Source of the DNA: Baffinella frigidus
Lineage: Eukaryota; Cryptophyceae; Cryptomonadales; Baffinellaceae
Assembly: GCA_026770585.1 (NCBI GenBank)
Contig: MU646814.1
Span: 130,871 to 141,285 of the forward strand
DNA length: 10,415 bases
Direction of reading: 5' to 3'
Shown one piece after another: positions 1-6,035 of the stretch. The notes under the pieces were generated by a model that was given only the letters and a program-made list of their open reading frames with translations, was not told the origin of the DNA and searched no databases. Within the stretch, counting starts at the first letter, position 1; each line of letters opens with the position of its first letter. Both the position numbers and the translations under genes were made by a program.

Positions 1-38
1 GGGAACGTGACAAGTTTCTCGAAGGCCCGCTTGTAGAG
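1..38 (-). CDS. BCKDK: BCKDK exon 4, partial at window edge
   Basis: The minus strand reads a pyrimidine-rich stretch, CCCCGCAG| at 40-39, then CTC TAC AAG..., giving LYKRAFEKLVTFP up to the window edge. It joins exon 3 in phase 0 to make VHK-LYKRAFEKLVTFP, closely matching BCKDK VHELYIRAFQKLTDFP. The rest of the exon and gene lie outside the window. Confidence 0.78.
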
Positions 39-1912
39 CTGCGGGGAACACACACTTGGATTCAGTCAACTGCTACAAACAAGAGATACGAACAAGAGAC
101 CGACAAACGTATGATCAGTCAATTTCGTCAGCAGCGAGTCCTTTGTACCAAGGTTGATTAATCCGGGCAGGGTTTGTACTAGGATGGTGACTAATCCCAG
201 CAGGGGTTGTGCCAGGAAAAGCTCGTCTTATTCAGCAGGGCAAGGGCTCATGGTTTAGGGTTCAGGGTTCAGGGTTCAGGGTTCAGGGTTCAGGGTTTCG
301 GGTTCAGGGTTCAGGGTTCAGGATTTTGGTCTGCTCTCCCTTTACTTCAGACCTGAGATCCTAAACACTCAACCCTAAACCCTCAACCCTAAGCCTTGCG
401 CCCTAACCTTGTCGACGCGTTGGATGTGGGGGTTGACACCCTGAACCCTAAACTCCAAAACGTTCGCGATACACGGTTTCAGGATCAAGGGTTGATGTTT
501 AGTGCCTATCTAGGACCTGTATCGAGAGTAATAAAGAAGAAGAAGAAGTTTAGGGTTGAGGGGTTGGGCCTTGTGGGACGCGCTGGACGTGCGTGTTTTA
601 GCACGATTAAGAAGCTTACTGATCGCTATCCTGGTGAAGTCCGAGTCCTCTACGGATGGATCCCGTGGAAGCCCAAGGTGATGAAGCGTCGTATTGACGA
701 CGGTGAGACCGTTAATGGCATCGAAGATGATGAAAACTTCTTTGGCGTGGTGTGCAAGCACCGCAAGTTTTTCGAACAGTATGTACCGGGTTGAGGGGTT
801 GGACCTTGTGGGACGCGCTGGACGTGCGTGTTTAGGGTTGAGGACTGAGGGTTTAGGGTTTGGAGTGGAGAGTTTGGAGTGTAGAGATTAGGGTCTAAGG
901 TAGAGGGGGTGCACCTTGTGGACGCGTTGGACGTGCGTGTTTAGGGTTGAGGACTAAGGGTTTAGGGTTCGGAGTGTAGAGTCCAAACCTTAGATTTGGA
1001 GTGTAGAGTTCAAACCTTAGGGTCCAAGGTTGAGGGGGAGCACCTTGTGGACGCGTTGGATGTGGGGGTTCTCGACGACGATGTACGGGAGCGTCTCAAT
1101 GTCCAGCAGCCGCCTGCCGTTTGGGGGTTAAAGTGTTAGGGTGCCGGTGTTACAGGGTTTAGGGTTCAAGGTCGACCGGGCAGATTTCAGGCTCCGTGGC
1201 ACGATTGTTGAACGTTTTGTGGTACGGTACGGTACGGAGCGTCTCAATGTCCAGCAGCCGCCTGCAGGGTTTGGTATTCAGGGTTCAGGGTTTGGGGTTT
1301 GGGGTTTGGGGTTTAGGGTTTAGGGTTTAGGGTTTAGGGTTTAGGGTTTGGGGTTTGGGGTTTAGTGTCTAGGGTTGAGTGTTAAGGGTTTAGGGTTCGG
1401 GGACTCTGGCAGCCGCCTGTGGGCGACAGGTTTCAGGTGTACAGGTATGCAGTGACCCTTAGCAGCCACCGGTGCCGTCAGACCTTCAGTCCGCCGGTGC
1501 CTTCAGTCTATATGAACCCTAAACCCCAAACCCTGAACCCCAAACCCCAAGGCGGGTGCAAAGGAGGGCATGGAGGGGACCGAGCAAGGCGGGTGGAGGA
1601 GGTGACGCGGGAGGATGGGAGGGAGCGCGGAGACGCTACGCCATCATGTACCGCACGGTATCAACTACGGTAGGGGAGGGCACCGAGCAAGGCGGATGGA
1701 GAGAGCTGATCTACAAACCCGCGAAATGTGCGGCGGAATGCGGGTGGGAGGGGACCGAGCGTCATGTACCATACGGTGTCAACTGCGGGAGGGGAGGGAG
1801 GGCACCGGGCGAGGCGGGTGGAGAGTTCGCGCTGGACGTGCTGCGCCGTCGCGACCAGCCTCTCGGGCGTCACCTACCGTGCCGAGGTTGTGGGTTGTGG
1901 TTGATGGTAGGA

Positions 1913-1944
<32 letters not shown>

Positions 1945-2022
1945 AGAGGGAGAGAGAGAGGTAGGTAGAGGGAGAGAGAGAGAGAGAGAGAGAGCGAGAG
2001 CGATCGAGAGAGAGAGAGAAAG

Positions 2023-2079
<57 letters not shown>

Positions 2080-2845
2080 CCAGGGCAATTCCCTGGTGCA
2101 ACAGAAACCAACTCGGCGAGTCCACTTCGGAGTCCTAGTGGCTGCGGGTCTGGTTCTTAATCTCTCTTCCATGTAGGAGTGTGTTGATTAACATGTTCAT
2201 GTACGGGGGCCATGTTCTAGGGGTTAGTTTCTAGGTTCCAGGGTCGAGGTTCTGGTACCATGCTGGAACCATGTCCTTGGTTCAAGCTGTAGGGTCTACG
2301 GTATAGGTTGCTGGGTCTAGGGTCTAGATTTTCGGGGCGGGCGCTTTGCCGCAGGTTCCAAGTTTAGAATCAACTACGAAGGATGACCGAGCGGAAAAAA
2401 TCACAGTGACTTAGCGTGGGGTGAGGGAGCGAGTGAGGAAGTTGGGAATGGGGTGTGGGCCGCAGCTGTAGGGTGGGTTGAGGGTTGAGAGTTGCAGGTT
2501 GCGGGTTGATGTTGAGGTTTGGGGGTTAGGGTTCAGGGTTTAGCGATTAGGGTTTAGGGTTTAGGTTTTAGGGATTCGGAATTAGATGTTTAGGAATAAT
2601 GGTTTAGGGTTCAAGTTGCTCTCCCGCACCTGCCCCTCTCCGGTAATCAGCATCCGCGAAATGCTCAACCGGACAATCGGCTTGTCCGCCCACTGCTGGA
2701 TCCGCGCGTCGTAGAACCCGTCGCCATGCCCGGAAAGGAAGCTCCGCTGCGTGCGTTCGGTCGCGGCGCGTGGCGTGGCGATGCCCAGTCGCGGCAGCCG
2801 CGCGCGCTCCGCGCTGAACCACAGCTGTGCGGCGGCGCGTCGCAT
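1..2845 (-). CDS. BCKDK: Branched-chain alpha-ketoacid dehydrogenase kinase (BCKDK-like), 5' four exons, gene runs off the left edge
   Basis: Gene span on the minus strand with exons 2845-2630, 1873-1806, 1113-1044 and 38-1 (partial). Spliced, it gives about 130 residues that align in order with the N-terminal part of animal BCKDK: an Arg-rich mitochondrial presequence, FYDARIQQWADKPIVRL (BCKDK has FYN...EKPSVRL), a helix with HVQRELSTRLARR (BCKDK QQELPVRIAHR), LPYIVVENPHIQRVHK (BCKDK LPFII..NP...VHE) and LYKRAFEKLVTFP (BCKDK LYIRAFQKLTDFP). The family phosphorylates and inactivates the E1-alpha subunit of the mitochondrial branched-chain ketoacid dehydrogenase complex. The GHKL ATP-binding domain lies beyond the left edge, so catalytic residues cannot be checked. 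The match to BCKDK, especially RAF.KL..FP, is closer than to pyruvate dehydrogenase kinase. Splice phases agree at every junction (0, 2, 0), which strongly supports the model. The assignment rests on remembered family sequence, not a search. Confidence 0.85.
152..217. repeat. Two-copy direct repeat of about 33 bp
   Basis: 152-184 and 186-217 share the pattern GGT(T)GAnTAATCCnnGCAGGG.TTGTnCnAGGA with scattered substitutions. It lies in BCKDK intron 3 and is not heptamer-derived. Function unknown. Confidence 0.6.
243..325. repeat. Telomere-like array, GGGTTCA variant
   Basis: About ten units of the 7-mer GGGTTCA with minor variants (GGGTTTA, GGGTTTCG) on the plus strand, which is CCCTGAA on the sense strand of the BCKDK intron. 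Interstitial, not a chromosome end. Confidence 0.85.
361..456. repeat. Short CCCTAAA/CCCTCAA block in opposite orientation
   Basis: CCCTAAAC and CCCTCAAC units read on the plus strand, opposite to the main orientation of this intron. With the array at 243-325 they could form a loose inverted pair. An exon 3 echo (406-434) interrupts the block. Confidence 0.6.
406..434 (-). pseudogene. Exon 3 donor-edge echo, copy 4
   Basis: 29 bp matching 1042-1070 (donor dinucleotide plus the last bases of exon 3) with a single mismatch (TCGACG for TGGACG). It lies 636 bp downstream of the real donor in the same intron. Confidence 0.75.
558..599 (-). pseudogene. Exon 3 donor-edge echo, copy 3
   Basis: GAGGGGTTGGGCCTTGTGGG and following bases match the exon 3 donor region with an extra G and substitutions. 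The donor is lost (GCCTTG where the real junction is ACCTTG on the plus strand). It is nearly identical to the copy at 793-832, at a spacing of 235 bp. Confidence 0.7.
600..794 (+). pseudogene. Coding-like fragment, unrecognised
   Basis: The plus-strand frame ending at the TGA at 792-794 reads a stretch with ordinary protein composition, including KKLTDRYPGEVRVLYGWIPW and ENFFGVVCKHRKFFEQYVPG. It differs from the low-complexity translations around it, is less GC-rich than the real exons, and is opposite in strand to the host gene. It sits between two near-identical echo copies (558-599 and 793-837) 235 bp apart. It could be a captured fragment of another gene or transposon, or chance. I recognise no family, and no start or splice site supports an active gene. 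Confidence 0.3.
793..837 (-). pseudogene. Exon 3 donor-edge echo, copy 2
   Basis: GAGGGGTTGGACCTTGTGGG onward. It resembles the real donor edge (1032-1060) with an inserted G and one C for T change, then runs into GTGCGTGTTTAGGGTTGAGG, a tail shared with the copy at 891-945. Confidence 0.72.
891..945 (-). pseudogene. Exon 3 donor-edge echo, copy 1
   Basis: 891-931 matches 1020-1060 at 38 of 41 positions; the exonic core CACCTTGTGGACGCGTTGGA is identical. The donor GT (AC on the plus strand) is kept. This is the closest echo to the real donor, 129 bp away. Confidence 0.8.
1044..1113 (-). CDS. BCKDK: BCKDK exon 3
   Basis: 70 bp: one base completing the Arg codon plus 23 codons, RLLDIETLPYIVVENPHIQR then VHK. 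Acceptor GGCAG| at 1115-1114, donor AAG|GTGCTC at 1043-1042, phase 0 out. LPYIVVENPHIQRVHK matches the BCKDK LPFI..NP...VHELY region. Both edges of this exon have copies in the flanking introns (acceptor edge at 1236-1265; donor edge at 891-931, 793-837, 558-599 and 406-434). Confidence 0.84.
1236..1265 (-). pseudogene. Exon 3 acceptor-edge echo
   Basis: Thirty bases identical to 1088-1117, covering the AG acceptor and the first part of exon 3. It lies upstream of the real acceptor in the same intron, 148 bp away. The AG is kept, so it could compete as a cryptic acceptor. A shorter fragment, GCAGCCGCCTG, recurs near 1409-1419. Confidence 0.82.
1268..1400. repeat. Telomere-like array, GGGTTTA/GGGTTTG
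   Basis: GGGTTTAGGGTTTAGGG runs mixed with GGGTTTG units on the plus strand (CCCTAAA on the sense strand of this gene). Units of the same type sit next to each other: a GGGTTTG block, then TTTAGGG, then GGGTTTG. Confidence 0.85.
1572..1805 (-). repeat. Exon 2 donor-edge repeats, 118-bp tandem period
   Basis: 1645-1706 resembles 1763-1824. Both read CATGTACC.nACGGT.TCAAC followed by a G-rich run and then the exon 2 donor edge GGGCACCG.GC.AGGCGG.TGGAGAG. A further edge copy lies at 1572-1601 and a truncated one at 1749-1765. The last unit of the tandem contains the real exon 2 donor at 1805-1804. Confidence 0.72.
1806..1873 (-). CDS. BCKDK: BCKDK exon 2
   Basis: 68 bp: 22 codons plus two bases (phase 0 in, phase 2 out). 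Acceptor GGTAG| at 1875-1874 and donor CG|GTGCCC at 1805-1804. It encodes VTPERLVATAQHVQRELSTR then LA and the first two bases of an Arg codon. This corresponds to the BCKDK helix containing the family's QELPVR(I/L)AHR segment; here PV is replaced by ST. The donor side of this exon is copied more than once in the following intron. Confidence 0.83.
1911..2079. repeat. GA-rich microsatellite, about 170 bp
   Basis: Nearly pure GA dinucleotide with GGGA, GTAG and CGA interruptions. On the sense strand of the BCKDK intron it is a TC polypyrimidine tract, about 40 bp inside the intron from the exon 2 acceptor. The long Ser/Leu ORFs over it are artefacts of CT repetition. Confidence 0.95.
2503..2575. 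repeat. Degenerate TTTAGGG-type array
   Basis: GGGTTAGGGTTCAGGGTTTAG-like units close to the exon 1 donor, with GGTTTAGGGTTCAAG continuing at 2600-2615. Orientation is GGGTTT on the plus strand, as in most of this gene. Confidence 0.75.
2630..2845 (-). CDS. BCKDK: BCKDK exon 1 (start codon and mitochondrial presequence)
   Basis: 72 codons from ATG at 2845-2843 to a CAG|GTGCGG donor (GT at 2629-2628), phase 0. An in-frame TGA lies five codons upstream of the ATG, so this Met is the natural start. Residues 1-36 (MRRAAAQLWFSAERARLPRL...) have many Arg and Ala and few acidic residues, as in a mitochondrial targeting peptide. From about residue 44 the sequence becomes family-like: FYDAR, ADKPIVRLSISRML. 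A CTGAC-pyrimidine-CAG stretch just upstream (about 2846-2870) also resembles an acceptor, so a 5' UTR intron ending just before the ATG is possible. Confidence 0.82.
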
Positions 2846-3192
2846 CGCTGGCGAGGGTCAGGTAGGCGTAAAAAAATCAAGGGACCCAGCTGGCTCGTCC
2901 TGCAGAGGAACTTCGGGCACGGATAGGCCCGAGAAGAGGAGCTGTCCGGATTCTCTGGGGGTCGGCCCTCGAGACTGAAAAGGACAAGAGCTCTTCTGCC
3001 CTGCAGAGCTCGCTGGAAAGCCGTAAGGGGGGGGTATTTCGAAGGTCAATTCCCTCAGGTTATTCGAAGAGCCAGGGGACATTTCGGCCAAAAGTTGACA
3101 AACAGCTCCAATAACGAGGTAACGGCTCCAAGAGCGAGGCTGGACAGGTCCGCCAAGGAACCGGCGTACCGATTTGGACGAAAACACAAATC

Positions 3193-3212
3193 GAGAAACG
3201 GCGCCGTTTCTC
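3193..3212. promoter_or_regulatory. Perfect 20-bp palindrome
   Basis: GAGAAACGGCGCCGTTTCTC equals its own reverse complement. It lies in the divergent promoter region about 275 bp before the PDZ-protein start. Its right half (GCGCCGTTTCTCCT) is repeated at 3386-3399. A dimeric transcription factor site is plausible, but no factor can be named. Confidence 0.55.
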
Positions 3213-3460
3213 CTCCCTATCCCCTCACTGTGCGGCGACGCCGCACGGTCCTGCGCAGCAACACGAACTCGTCATCAGCGTCCTTCCCTGCCGATCACTT
3301 TCAAAAAGTTCGCCAAGCTCCCCCCCCCAGCTATCTGTGATTTCGGTACGCCGTTTTGACCTTGCATGAAGTCAGAGAGTCGCCGCGCCGTTTCTCCTCT
3401 CGCCTCCCTCGCTACATCGCCGCACGGTCCTGCGCCGCAGTAGCGGCGCGCCATCGTTCG
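3197..3460. repeat. Diverged direct repeat upstream of the PDZ gene
   Basis: 3202-3260 and 3386-3437 share GCGCCGTTTCTCCT and CGCCGCACGGTCCTGCGC exactly, with diverged sequence between and after. The spacing is about 184 bp, so this looks like a local duplication of promoter or 5' UTR sequence. The first copy also contains the hairpin TGCGGCGACGCCGCA (3231-3245). Confidence 0.65.
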
Positions 3461-3485
3461 ATCCCAGGAGGCAGCGTCCCGCGCG

Positions 3486-4224
3486 ATGGACGGCTGGCGC
3501 GTCTCCTCTCCATCCCCTGAACTCGAGTACAATGTGGGCGGGAATGGCGAGCCGTCCCACGCCGCTTCGCTGCAAGCTGCGCGGCAGGAGTGGCAGGTTC
3601 GGGTGGCCCAGCAGTCGCAGGGCGGCTCTCCAGCGAAGACGTGGGTCGGGGAGAAGAGAAGTGGGGAGGGGTGGATGAAGCGAGGTGGCGGCGCGAAAGG
3701 GGGCCCTCCAAATTCTCTTGGCGGGTTGGCGTCACAGTCGTGGGGTGTGCTCGAGAACGCCTTGGAGGCGGGCGCGAGGATGCGCTCCATGTCCGTGTCC
3801 CCCCCTCTGCCGCCCACGTCCCCGCCGCCCGCCGCCAGGAACGACGACGGCAGGGGCTGGGGCACGCAGTCGCTCGTCGAGCTCGGCGGCGACCCGCTCT
3901 CCCCCGTCTCCAACGACTCTCGAGAAGCGGAAGACACAGGGCTTCGAGAAGCGGCAGGGGCAGGGTCTCGAGCCGGGGCCGGGGCCGGGGCGGCGGGCGG
4001 CGCGGGGCTCCAAGCCTGCATGTCCCTCCCGGAGCTTGCGGGGCTCGAGGGTCGTGCGGCGCCAGACTCAGCGTCGAAGCGCCGCGCGGGCGGGGGCGGG
4101 GGGGAGGGGGCGGACGGCGGGCTCGGGAAGTGTGGCGTGGGGCTGTACTTCCGGGATAAGAACGAGGGGGAGGCGGTCGCGGCTATCTCGGAGGTGGCGC
4201 CGAGTGGCGCGGCTGCGCGGGAGG
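3486..4224 (+). CDS. PDZ/coiled-coil gene exon 1: start, disordered N-terminus, first half of PDZ
   Basis: 246 codons plus one base. An in-frame TAG at 3441-3443 with no ATG between makes 3486 the first usable Met. Residues 1-210 are low-complexity, with Pro runs (SPPLPPTSPPP), a Gly/Ala block (AGAGSRAGAGAGAAGGAG) and a diverged 25-bp internal duplication (about 3917-3966). The PDZ domain begins near residue 213: GVGLYFRD is the carboxylate-binding loop and first strand, then AAISEVAPSGAAARE. The donor is GAG G|GTCTAC at 4225-4226, phase 1. Introns inside the low-complexity part cannot be excluded, but the frame stays open throughout. Confidence 0.78.
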
Positions 4225-5982
4225 GTCTACACCCTAAAAGCCCGAAATCCACTCTGATTTTATTGCTGGGAACACCATGAACCACTACACCCGAAACCCG
4301 AAACCCGAAAACCGGAAAATCTGGGAGGTTGCGCCGAGTGGCGCGGCGGCGTATGAGGGTCTACACCCTAAAATCCTGAAACCATACAGCCTACAGCCTA
4401 TACCCTAACCCTACACCCCAAACCCTAAACCCCACACTCTAAACCCTAAACCCGACACCCGACACCCTAGACCCCACTCCCTAAACCCTAAACCCTACGC
4501 CCTACACCCTGAACCCCCAAAACTGAACCCTACACTCTCAACCCTAAACCTTCAACCCTCAACCCTAAAACCTAAACCCTAAACCCTAAACCCTAAACCC
4601 TAAACCCCGAACCTTAAACCGTGCACCCTAAACCCTACACTATACACCCTACACCGAGGTTCTAAACCTCAAACCCCGCACCCTAAAAACTTCTCAACCA
4701 TAAACCAAATTCTGAACCATCAACCATAAAAACGCTCAACTCCAAAAAACTTACCCCCACAGCCCAAAACTCAACCAGGCTCTCTCCGCGCTGGCGACCG
4801 AGTCCTCGTCATCGACGACACGCCCGTGGCCCCCCTCTCATCTGCGGGGGTCCGATGGCTGCTCCAGGTCTAATACACCGGAATTATTCAGAATTACTCG
4901 GTTGTCCTCAACCCTTAACCCTAAATCCTGAACCCTGAACTCTGCATGCTACCCTAACCCTAACCCTTAACCCTTAACCCTTAACCCTCAATCCTGAACC
5001 CTGCACCCTGCATCCCAAACCCGAACCCCGAAACCTCTAGGGGGAGCCCGGGTCCGTCGTGCGGCTCACAGTGCAGCGCGCGCCCCGGGAGGGGGGGCGT
5101 GCCATGGGGGAGGGGGGGGCGGGGGAGGATGCGGGGGATGCGGGGGGGGCGAGAGGGGGGGAGGCGAAGGTGGAGCTGATGCGCGGGAATGCGATGTTCT
5201 TTTACTGGCATGATCGACACGCCGCGGTACCTAAATCTTAATCCCTAAACCCTCAACGCTCAACCCTAAAACCTAAACCTCAAACCCCAAACCCCAAACC
5301 CCAAACCCCACACCCCACACCCCAAAACCCAAACCCCAAACCCCAAACGCCAAACCCCACACCCCAAACCCCAAACCCCAAACCCCACACCCCACACCCT
5401 ATCAATAAACGTGCCCCCCCCCTTCCCACACGGCAGGCCGCGGCAGAGAACGCAAGTCTGCAGGAGCAGCTACCATCAACCCTACCCCCTACCCCCTACC
5501 CCCTATGGTGTAGGGCGTGCCGTAGGGTGAAGGCTGCGCAGCTGAGGCTACTATGAACCCTACACCCTACACCCTAACACGACACCCCGACACACACGGC
5601 ACGCCGTGGCAGAGACCGCGAGTCCCAAACCCGAAAGGGGGGGTGGGGGGCACACCCTCACCAATCAATTGACGTTTTGCCGCACACACGGCAGGCTGCG
5701 GCAGAGAACGCGAGTCTGCAGGAGCAGCTCGCTGAGGCGGAGAGTTCTGCTGCTGCTGCTGCTCAGGCCACGCGCGCTCAGGTACCCTACACCCTGCATC
5801 CAGGACCCAGATCCCTGGACCCTGGACCATGGACTCGGGACCCTGGACCATGGACCCTGGACCCTGGACCCTGGACCCTGGACCCTGGGCCCTGGACCCT
5901 GGGCCCTGGACCCTGGACCCTGAACCCTAAACCCTAAAATCTAAACCCTAAAACCTAAACCCTAAACCCTGACCCCTAAACC

Positions 5983-6035
<53 letters not shown>

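Larger units (their letters stand above)
39..1043 (-). other. BCKDK intron 3 (1005 bp), heptamer-rich with exon-3 echoes
   Basis: From donor GTGCTC to acceptor CCCCGCAG. Contents in plus-strand order: unique sequence (about 50-150), a two-copy 33-bp repeat (152-217), a GGGTTCA array (245-325), opposite-orientation CCCTAAA variants (361-412), four copies of the exon 3 donor edge, a coding-like insert between two of them (about 600-792), and diverged GGGTTT-type repeat up to the exon. The 876-931 and 997-1060 stretches also resemble each other outside the exon copy. Confidence 0.75.
1114..1805 (-). other. BCKDK intron 2 (692 bp)
   Basis: Runs from donor GTGCCC to acceptor GGCAG. It holds the exon 2 donor-edge repeats (1572-1760), a CCCTAAA/CCCCAAA block on the plus strand (1512-1552), two short CCGGTGCC.TCAG units (1468-1508), a TTTAGGG-type array (1268-1400), an exact copy of the exon 3 acceptor edge (1236-1265) and a short GGTAC tandem (1221-1237). 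Confidence 0.75.
1874..2629 (-). other. BCKDK intron 1 (756 bp)
   Basis: Runs from donor GTGCGG to acceptor GGTAG. It contains the long GA microsatellite (1911-2079), a small hairpin CCAGGGCAATTCCCTGG just after it, diverged GGGTCTAG/GGTTCC sequence (2210-2330), mostly unique sequence (2331-2500), and a TTTAGGG-type block (2503-2575). I see no exon edge copies in this intron. Confidence 0.7.
2846..3485. promoter_or_regulatory. Divergent intergenic region, probable shared promoter
   Basis: About 640 bp between the BCKDK start (2845, minus) and the PDZ-protein start (3486, plus), largely free of heptamer repeat. It contains a perfect 20-bp palindrome (3193-3212), a short hairpin (3231-3245) and a diverged direct repeat of about 75 bp (3197-3275 and 3384-3460). 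I see no convincing TATA box. No exon is supported here, although a 5' UTR intron for either gene is possible. Confidence 0.6.
4225..4778 (+). other. PDZ gene intron 1 (554 bp)
   Basis: Starts GTCTAC and ends CAACCAG. It contains an echo of the exon 1 end (4323-4381), then continuous CCCTAAA, CCCTACA and CCCTCAA variants (about 4390-4690) decaying toward the acceptor. The retained frame meets a stop at 4278-4280. Confidence 0.78.
5170..5694 (+). other. PDZ gene intron 3 (525 bp, or 468 with the later donor)
   Basis: Holds a CCCCAAA/CCCCACA array (5270-5400), two decayed copies of the next exon's acceptor edge (5427-5471 and 5593-5624), a CCCCCTA short tandem (5482-5503), CCCTACA units (5555-5580) and a G-rich run (5634-5650). 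The real acceptor is CACGGCAG at 5687-5694. Confidence 0.72.

Noticed and set aside
1779-2172. Minus-strand ORFs rich in Ser-Leu repeats
   Set aside because: Direct translation of the CT/GA microsatellite. The real coding on this strand nearby is only exon 2 at 1806-1873.
3275-4285. Long minus-strand ORF of 336 codons opposite PDZ-gene exon 1
   Set aside because: Antisense shadow in GC-rich DNA. The plus strand carries a clear PDZ domain in spliced phase, while the minus translation is Pro/Ser/Ala-rich with no recognisable domain.
5437-5471. A real extra exon coding AAENASLQEQ
   Set aside because: It has a good acceptor, but the exon breaks off into CCCTACC repeat without a GT at the homologous end, while a complete copy with both splice sites lies at 5695-5781.
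5606-5937. ORFs with DPGPWTLDPGP-like repeats
   Set aside because: Translation of the CCCTGGA heptamer array in intron 4. A 7-bp unit stays open in several frames because the unit lacks stop codons.
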